Source: Plotosus lineatus
Lineage: Eukaryota; Chordata; Actinopteri; Siluriformes; Plotosidae
DNA length: 64,000 nt
NCBI GenBank assembly: GCA_024760905.1
Contig: JALRMN010000029.1
Location: 124,001-188,000 of the forward strand
Direction of reading: 5' to 3'
Shown here: positions 56,650 through 64,000 of the stretch, piece by piece
Layout of the letters: every line of letters starts with the position of its first letter
Numbering within the stretch: the stretch's first letter is position 1
The notes under the pieces: generated by a model
What the model saw: only the letters and a program-made list of their open reading frames with translations
What the model was told of the DNA's origin: nothing
The model's database searches: none
Position numbers and translations under genes: made by a program

Positions 56650-57192
56650 TGTAAAAACATTTTTGTAAAAAATGAATTTTTGCAAGTCAAATTTTGAGTT
56701 TAGCGTGTCCGTAGTACGAGACGTTTAAATGTTACTTACGCTTGACGCTGCGTCCATTGTTTACATGGCGCTGCGTTCATTGTTTACGAACAACGGACTG
56801 ACCGTGCCTTGCTTCTTCCCAGTTCACAGCGTGTTACCCTTGTGTTAAGACGTCGTCTCTGTGATCTTTGTGTTTACACTGTTTTGCGTATATTGTAACC
56901 CTAAGCAAATATGGTTGGTCAGAAGCATAAGCCTAAATTTATTTATTTGAAATTATTTAGTTTCAATTTAATTTATTTGAAATTAATGTTGATATTATTT
57001 TACAATGTTATGTTTATAATAATTGATTTAGGGGTGTTTTATGAGATACAGTAATAGTATTTATGGATGTATAGTACAGTATGAGCGGTCATACGTTACT
57101 GGAACGTACAGTAACAACTTACGTTTTTTTTCCGCCTTACGTTCGGCTGTTCGGAACGGAACTAAAACGTAAGTTGAGGAGCGTCTGTACTC
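56650..57192. mobile_element. pogo/mariner-type MITE relic
   Basis: The right end reads ACGTAAGTTGAGGAGCGTCTG followed by TA. Its complement is like the terminal repeat of the MITE at 32328-32927 (CAGACGCTCC). The left end was not found and may lie near 56650. Confidence 0.45.
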
Positions 57193-57510
57193 ACTGTTGT
57201 TTCATTCATAAACTTGAAAAATGAGCTCAGAAAGCACTTCAAAGCACTACATTTTTAAAAAAAATTGCACAAACACAAGGCCAAGGCGCTGCTACACACC
57301 TCACCGGCGTTGCTGGCTCGCTCGGCTGCTTCACAGACTCAGCCTCCGGATTCAGTAAATTTTTTTTCATTCAAAATTATTTCTGCCTGCTAACAGCCAT
57401 GGTACACTTCAGAATTAGTATCCCTACCCTGGATGCTTCAGAATTAGCGCCTTTACCTTGTACACTTCAGTGTTAGTATGCATGCTCTTGTTGTTTTTGA
57501 ATCTGCGCAG

Positions 57511-57762
57511 GAGGAGAAGTGGCGATGCCTCTGTTTCGTCAGGCTGAGGTCAGACCCGAGAGGGAGGTGGGGGGAGAGATGAAGAAAAAGAGTCACCAGC
57601 ATGTGTGTGATGTGGAAGAGGAGGATGAGCCTTCATCACTGCAGCATCTGTGTTTGATCAGTCTGGCGGAGAACATGAAGGATGTGTGGGCGCTTGGGAC
57701 TATGCTCACAACTACATGGATCACTACTTCTTTCGATACATCATGGGGCCCTTCAGTCTACT

Positions 57763-57823
<61 letters not shown>

Positions 57824-59640
57824 TGTGTGTGTGTGTGTGTTATAGTATAATACAGTTTCAACCACAGTGCTGTCAGACTGTCAAAACACTGCAGGTGTTG
57901 AATTTTTGTTATTCTTTACAGCAGGAGATCTGCTTGTGGAACTTCTGCATGTTCTGTCTCAGAAGAAGCTGCTGAGTCGTGCTGCTCTGCATCTCCTCCT
58001 GCTTCCTCAACTACACACACTCTCACTACCACACTCCTGTAACCTCGTCACCACCAACCTATGTGGCCTAATCACTGTGCGCTGTCAGGTAACACATGCT
58101 CCACACTCCACACACACTCACATTTTCAGAATTTCTTATTTCCAAAGCGAAAAACCTTTTCTCTCGGTCTTCAGGCTCTGAAGTGTTTAGATCTCAGTGG
58201 GGCGCAGAAGGTCTCCTCCATCGCTCTGTCCTCCCTCCTGAGCGACCTGTCCTGCCTTCAGTCACTCTCTCTGGCTGGAACCCTTTGCGACCGAGCCGTG
58301 ATTGCTAAGCTCGCCCAACAGTGCCCGTTGCTTCAGCACCTGGATGTTTCCCGTTGTCTCCACTTGCTCCCGGATGCCCTTCTACCGCTGGTGCTGCAGG
58401 GACCTAAACGTCTCACCAGCCTCCTGGCACTGGATATAGGTTTAGGAGAGCAACAGGAAGATGGACCAGCTTCTGCCGCCTTCCTCCTGCTCGGCCTGTC
58501 TGGGCTGCAGCGGCTGGCCATAGATGGTCTCGGAGATGCTTTCGGGGTCATCCAGAAACAGGATTTTCTGTGATTAGTGGGTTTAGCACCAGAAAGGGTG
58601 TGGTTGGTCTTAAGGAATTATGGGATGCAAGAGTTCTGAAAAAGAACTGAGGAAACAATGGGGAGAAAATGGACCAATCCATGTGTTTGAATGAAGGTAA
58701 ACAGACAGGCGCACTGAGTGGACATGTTAATTTCTGTCTCCGTGACATACAGGGGCTGACCCTTGACAGACTGGATGTAGTCAGTCACCTGTGCCCTGAT
58801 ATTCACTCGATTTCTCTGCACTGCCATGATGATGATGATGATGAAGGTTTCTCCCGAAGCATACGTTTGACACAGGGCTTGGTTACGGTGGACCCGGTCA
58901 GCTGCGCTCACTCTCCATGCAGTTCTCTGGCCCACTTTCAGACCTGGTCCATCCTCTCCAAGATTTCAGGTTCAGGTCTCATCTCACTCCCAGCGTGGAG
59001 GGCGTCCAAGCCCGACGGGGAACCTGCCTTTCATCGCACTGCTGCGAGCCTGTCCTAAACTTCGCCTCCCTCACCCTCCCACATGGACCCTCCACATTCC
59101 AACCAGGAAGAGGACGATGGAGAAGACATCGAAGGCTGGGATTCACCGTGTCTTCCACACCTTCGCGTTTTAACACTAATGTAAGCTGGACTACAGATTT
59201 AGGTTAAACCCAACACCAAGTTCAGACAGTTAGCATTTTTGCCTTAGTGTCTCTGTCATAATTGTTTCTTCTGCACTGGTTTTTCAGTTTCTCCTTAGAT
59301 GAGAGACAGCTGCGGCCCGTGCTATGCTGGGCGTCCCTGAAGGGGGTGCTGTGGACCTTAGACAGAAGCTACACCCGGCTCCATACGCTGTCTTTAATCG
59401 CTGTTCCATGTCGCCTGGATCCAGTATTCCAGGCTGGTTCTGGATGGTCACACTGAATCACTCGGCATCTCAGACATGCCAGTCTGCAGCGCTCCGGCGT
59501 TTCCTTAGAGGCGACTACGGCGACTCGTGGACTCCTGCCAACGCTTAGCCACTCTGGACATAAGTGGGTGCTGGCCCATGACTCAGAGGAACGTCACCAA
59601 ATTACAGAGCCGAGGAAGGAGGTGCCGCCGTAAACTCTTC
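57511..59640 (+). pseudogene. Leucine-rich-repeat protein gene, apparently decaying
   Basis: At least five exon-like blocks. Exon A (57511-about 57764, ATG at 57525) encodes an acidic N-terminus and LCLISLAENMKDVW, then shifts frame to DYAHNYMDHYFFRYIMGPF. Exon B (57922-58088) gives GDLLVELLHVLSQ and LPQLHTLSLPH. Exon C (58175-about 58560) gives classic repeats: LKCLDLSGAQ, LQSLSLAGTLCD, LQHLDVSRCLHL. Exon D starts at 58753 (LTLDRLDVVSHLCPDIHSIS) with a frameshift. Exon E (about 59290-59455) gives LRPVLCWASLKGVLW. The repeats recall cysteine-containing LRRs of ubiquitin-ligase adaptors (ZYG11/F-box type), but the family is not established. Defects: a frameshift in A, no GT after exon C, a frameshift in D. 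Assembly errors are an alternative for the frameshifts. Confidence 0.65.
57765..57841. repeat. (GT)n microsatellite at the exon A donor
   Basis: The GT run starts directly after CTACTAC at the end of exon A, so the splice donor would lie within the array. Confidence 0.95.
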
Positions 59641-59778
59641 ATCACATGGCTGTGACACGGTATACATAAATATAAATGCAGGGTTGAGCAGTGAATTCAG
59701 GATTCAAGTCAGTATTTTTACAACATAATGAAACTTTAGTGGTTTGTTGTAGAAAATGCAGTCTTTTTATATTCATTT

Positions 59779-60088
<310 letters not shown>

Positions 60089-60091
60089 TAA

Positions 60092-60490
60092 AGGATCCCT
60101 TGCTATTTCATGCTTCAATTAATGCAGCTGCATTTTGAATAAATAAATATTCATCAAATTAAAAGATAAGAAAATTAAGTAAGAATATGGGGAAAGCTCA
60201 GGAAAATGCCACAAAAGCAAGGCCAATTATGCAACAAAAAAAAAAAACCTAAACCAACAATAAACAACCCAAAATCTCCCATCAAAACTACTTACATTGT
60301 TGCATCTGAGTGTGCACGGGCATCTGCGCGCATCTGTATGTGTGTGTATTTATATTTTATTTACATCTGATCCATTATTTTTAATGTTTAATTTTTATTA
60401 TAAGTATTTATAGCATTGAATATGTATTTATTGATATTATATACACATATACATGTATACGTCAGTGGCTGGAGTTGATCCTACTTCGCG
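60092..60490. repeat. Dispersed repeat, copy 1 (Tigger-like ends)
   Basis: Begins AAGGATCCCTTGCTATTTC and continues with TATTCATCAAATTAAAAGATAAG, GCAAGGCCAATTATGCA and TCAAAACTACTTACATTGTTGC, ending near GATCCTACTTCGCGGATTTT. The ends recall pogo/Tigger-type terminal sequences. Related copies lie at 61195-61790 and 62580-62765. Confidence 0.6.
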
Positions 60491-60589
60491 GATTTTGATG
60501 GTCGTGTGGGGATCTCGGTCCCAATTAACTGTGGAAAGTGAGGGATTCCTGTATGTGTATGTATATATGTATGTATATATATTTATACA

Positions 60590-61194
60590 TACAGTGGTGC
60601 CTTCGTACTCAACCATAATTCGTTCCTGATGGCTGGTCGGGCCTAGAAGATTCTGTGACGCCAGGAACATTCAGCTGGACACAAAAATGCAGAAGACAGG
60701 GTATGATAAAAACGGGTAAGCTTTGTTATTCACAGGGAAGGCACTAAAGCACGGGGAAAATCATAGTCATTGTTAGAGAAGCCTGGTGATTGCTAAGTGG
60801 AATCAGGTGTGTGTACTTAGCATCTCCACCCGCGTATGACAGCCACGCCCCTCTCCAGCGCTGCATGCATAGAGAGAGAGAGTTAAAGCCGCCAAAACCA
60901 TGAGTCTCTCACAAAAGAGACCGTAACACACTAAAATAAAAAACCATAACACAACAATAAAGATAAGAATTTATACTATTGTGGTGGTGAGCAGTTGGCA
61001 TACGTAAATGTTGGAGAGGGAGAGAGGACGCAAATCTCCTTAGATAACAGCTTCAGGTGAATCAGCCAAAGATGTTTGTTTTCTTTTGCTACTCGCTTTG
61101 GCGTGCATGACTCTTCTTCAGGATGTTCCTTTCTTTTCATGGAGAACATTTCTAACGTGGCTTGTTTCTGCCTTCTTTTCAAAACCTTACCTGC
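60590..61194. other. Mixed repeat DNA
   Basis: CAGTGGTGCCTTCGTACTC at 60593 resembles another pogo-type terminal sequence. An 81-codon minus-strand frame at 60976-61221 (VKRKEHPEE-like MKRKEHPEEES, TPKRVAKEN) may be a transposon relic. No gene was recognised. Confidence 0.3.
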
Positions 61195-61790
61195 CTTCTT
61201 TTCAAAAATATTCATCAACAAATTTAAAAATAAGAAAATTAAGGAAAAATAGGGAAAAGGTTAAGGAAAATGGCACAAAACAAGGCCAATTATGCAAAAA
61301 AAAAAAAACCAAACAGACAAAAACAAAAGAACTACCGAACAAAACTACTTAGATTTTAATGTGAGGTGCGAATCTGTGTGTGCGCGCATCTGTATGTGTG
61401 TGTATTTATATTTAATTTACATCTTTTTTTAAATTATTTTTTTTATTATTATTGAATGTTTAATTGATATTCTAAGCATTTATAGCATTGAATATGTATT
61501 TATTGATATTATATACACATATACATGTACGTATACATCAGTCAGGAGGATCGATCCTACTTCGTGGTAATATCCCAGTGCATCGCGTTTTTAAAAATAA
61601 ATAAATATTCATTGAATTTAATAAATAAGGAAATTAAGGAAGAATAGGCAAAAAAGTTAAAGAAAATGCCAGAAAAGCAAGGCCAATGATGCAACAAAAA
61701 AAAAACCCAAAACCAAAAAATAACAAAAAAACAACCCAAAATCTTCCATCAAAACTACTTACACTGTTGCATTTGTGTGTTCACGTGAAT
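61195..61790. repeat. Dispersed repeat, copies 2 and 3
   Basis: Two further copies in tandem (61195-61570 and 61585-61790) share AAGGCCAATTATGCA/AAGGCCAATGATGCA and TCAAAACTACTTA blocks with copy 1. Confidence 0.65.
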
Positions 61791-61814
61791 CTTGGATAAA
61801 CTTATAGCACTGTC

Positions 61815-62070
61815 TGTTTTCCTTTCGCTTTTTCCCTATTACTCAGGAGTCGCCACAGCGAATCATCTGATTCGCACGTTTGATTTGGCAGAGGTTTTTA
61901 CTTCGGATGCCCTTCCTGTCACAACCCTTTTAGCAAGGGACAGAAACTGCGCTGGCGACTTTGCAGCTACTCTTCTGAAAGTCAGCAATAGTTCTTTTAC
62001 ATGCCTCTCACCATAGACAGTGAGCGACATGGCCCACCTTTGATAACCCAGTTAGCTGCACTGGGGGTGA
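61815..62070 (-). mobile_element. SINE with RTE-type tail, head truncated
   Basis: The complement of the RTE-type tail (GTCGCCACAGCGAATCATC, TTCGGATGCCCTTCCTGTC) precedes the body TAACCCAGTTAGCTGCACTG. It stops near 62070 before the tRNA boxes. Confidence 0.85.
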
Positions 62071-62089
62071 AAGCTATCATTTGTTAAAC

Positions 62090-62496
62090 ATGCTACAGAA
62101 CATAAAATCTCATGCACAAACATTCTAAGAATTAACTGAGGTACTGTACTGGAATAATAATTGAAAAAGACTTTAAAATGAGTGCCTTACAACAGTATAT
62201 GCTGTATAATGGTTATATATTTTATTACTAAATATCACAGTACAAACTTAAAGTTTTTCTTAATCATGTCTACATTTTACTACATGAATACTGTATTAAT
62301 GAGTAAGACTGTCCGTAGAATGTGTTTAAGAAGCATATTTCAGCGCATGTAATAGATACCTAGTATTTTACTGCCGCCTGCGCATTCGCGCATGTCACGT
62401 CATACATGGGGTTTTACTTCCGTGTACAGAGCTCGCGGATTATCTCGATTCGCGGGGTGGCTCGGAACCGTACCCCCACGAATGTCAAGGGCCTAC

Positions 62497-62500
<4 letters not shown>
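62090..62500. repeat. pogo/Tigger-related repeat
   Basis: It starts with the block shared with 7185-7260 and 30555-30630, and ends with GCGGATTATCTCGATTCGCGG and CAAGGGCCTACTGTA, typical of Tigger-type terminal sequence. Confidence 0.45.
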
Positions 62501-62579
<79 letters not shown>

Positions 62580-62765
62580 ACAAGGATCCCTCGCTACTTT
62601 GCGCTTCAATTCATGCAGCTTCAGTGCATTGTTTTTTTTTTAGTATTCATCGAATTAAAAAATAAGGAAATTAAGGAAGAATAGGGGAAAAGTTAAAGAA
62701 AATACCACAAAAACAAGACCAATTATGCAAAAAACAAAAACCCTAAACAGACACAAAACTTATCT
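62501..62765. repeat. (TG)n(TA)n(TG)n array and dispersed repeat, copy 4
   Basis: The microsatellite spans 62501-62578. AAGGATCCCTCGCTACTTTG at 62582 begins another copy of the repeat at 60092, truncated near 62765. Confidence 0.75.
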
Positions 62766-62923
62766 CCGACTTTCTCTTCAATAACAATAAGTAAGTTTAT
62801 TTATAAGATCGTGAATACTGTACACATAATTTCTGGAAAAGGAGAGTGAAATGTCATCTGTGATGTCTACCAGCATTAGTATAGATGTTAAATTCCACGC
62901 TGGAATTCGGCTTTGAAGAAGAT

Positions 62924-62928
<5 letters not shown>

Positions 62929-62976
<48 letters not shown>

Positions 62977-63073
62977 TTGTCACACACACACAGTGTGCTA
63001 ACGGTTAAATTAGTAGCATCCAGATGAACTATTGCAATTTGAATGGAAGAAAATACAGTATATGAAGGGACCC

Positions 63074-63111
<38 letters not shown>
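62929..63111. repeat. (TC)n at 62929-62970 and (GT)n at 63076-63111
   Basis: Two simple microsatellites separated by about 100 bp of unique-looking sequence. Confidence 0.95.
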
Positions 63112-63113
<2 letters not shown>

Positions 63114-63399
63114 TGAGATGCCTCAGGTCTGCTGGAATATTAAGAAAGACATGATTCCATTGCAGTTAAAGAAAATCCCATATGCTCAGTATTATGTACT
63201 TTAGAAACTTAATATGAGTATTGGTATTTTTCTCTGCATGCAAAATTCAATGATGGAATTTTTTTTATCATTTGATTTGTGTGTAATCTTGTCTGGACTG
63301 GACATGCTGGATTGTGGGTTGTTTAGTTTTGTATGAAAATTGGTCAAGACCTGAAAAATACTTAAATGTTTCATACCTTTTACATATAAATAAACTGAT

Positions 63400-63610
63400 G
63401 ATGATGATGCCAGCCGTGTTGATGAAGATTTTGATTTTGATGAAGAAGAGGCATCTGTTAATAAAAGTGTGATGACTGGTGTTTGTGAAGATGTGATTTT
63501 ATCTACTGAGCAGGATATACGTGAAGATGATGATGCTGAGGGTGGAGTTGATGAAGCTTACTTGTATAAAGAGATCAGAGTTTTGTTATATGGTTATCTT
63601 ATATATGGTA
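63400..63610 (+). other. Acidic open segment, unrecognised
   Basis: The frame reads DDDDASRVDEDFDFDEEEAS and later EDDDAEGGVDEAYLYKEI before a stop near 63612. Acidic tails of this sort occur in pogo-type transposases and many host proteins; no assignment is made. Confidence 0.2.
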
Positions 63611-63639
63611 GGTAAGGGAGGTAAAGTCTGTTGGGTTTT

Positions 63640-63800
63640 TACACCCGAGCCTTGTGGCTCTTCAGGCCGGTGCTTATCCCGATTTCCATAGCATGAAGCG
63701 ACCAGGAGTTCAACTCCCCTGGATGGAGCAGAGACCATCACAGGTTACCTTCCAGTATATTTTACTGGTACCCATTTATACTGCTGGGTGAACAGAGGCA
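63640..63800. repeat. Possible dispersed repeat
   Basis: GCATGAAGCGACCAGGAGTTC and TACCCATTTATACTGCTGGG look like a widespread repeat module, but no second copy is in the window. Confidence 0.3.
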
Positions 63801-64000
63801 CTCTTGTGGATCTTATATATAGTTTTCTTAATTTCATTGTGATTGTTTGAACCCGACAGTGTTTTTTGTTTTTGTTTTTTTTGTTTTTCAATCAGTATCA
63901 TTTTAAGGCATTTGAACCTTTATATAAGATCAAAAAGGTCCATACTGATCTTATTGGAATAAACAGAAATTTAAAAAAATTGTCAGTATTTTGTTAATTT

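Noticed and set aside
57519..57975. Frames ending in long Val-Cys repeats
   Set aside because: The Val-Cys tract is the translated (GT)n microsatellite after exon A, not coding sequence.

Overview
The window looks like a teleost fish chromosome, perhaps an otophysan such as a catfish; that guess rests only on repeat style. It has small exons with canonical GT-AG introns, tRNA-derived SINEs, RTE-, Rex1- and L2-type LINEs, long (GT)n and (TA)n arrays, and an MHC class I gene. Nothing bacterial is present. Most open reading frames are remains of retroelements.

Layout. 1-850: 5' end of a minus-strand LINE. 850-5870: ERV-A, a plus-strand gammaretrovirus-like provirus remnant (gag, pro-RT, integrase core, start of env) with no LTRs seen. 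5870-12960: LINE and SINE pieces, the 5' end of an older provirus (ERV-C: LTR, primer-binding site, a leader of six hairpins, start of gag) and a hAT transposase relic. 12964-16626: RTE LINE copies. 16627-25434: ERV-B, a minus-strand provirus with two 542-bp LTRs that read as identical, a perfect tRNA-Pro primer-binding site and a 4-bp AAGG target duplication. It sits inside an RTE LINE that resumes at 25435. 25997-29460: a long minus-strand LINE. 29500-34115: pogo/Tigger-like DNA transposon relics, a 600-bp MITE and more RTE pieces.

34518-42444 holds the main host gene, an apparently intact six-exon MHC class I heavy chain (359 codons: signal peptide, alpha1, alpha2, alpha3, transmembrane, cytoplasmic tail). 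All introns are phase 1 and several hold transposons. Its last coding exon appears to be exonised antisense L2 LINE sequence. 42800-51080 is LINE/SINE-rich, with a THAP-domain relic. 51590-59640 is a leucine-rich-repeat gene with signs of decay; its probable first intron holds a minisatellite of 29-bp units spanning about 4.7 kb. 59640-64000 is AT microsatellite and low-copy repeat.

The most unusual signals are reiterated, compensatorily changing RNA hairpins in the leaders of ERV-B and ERV-C, a SINE family whose shared tRNA head carries two different LINE tails (RTE or L2), the LINE-derived MHC tail exon, and a coding-dead provirus with LTRs that look identical. All homology calls were made by eye.
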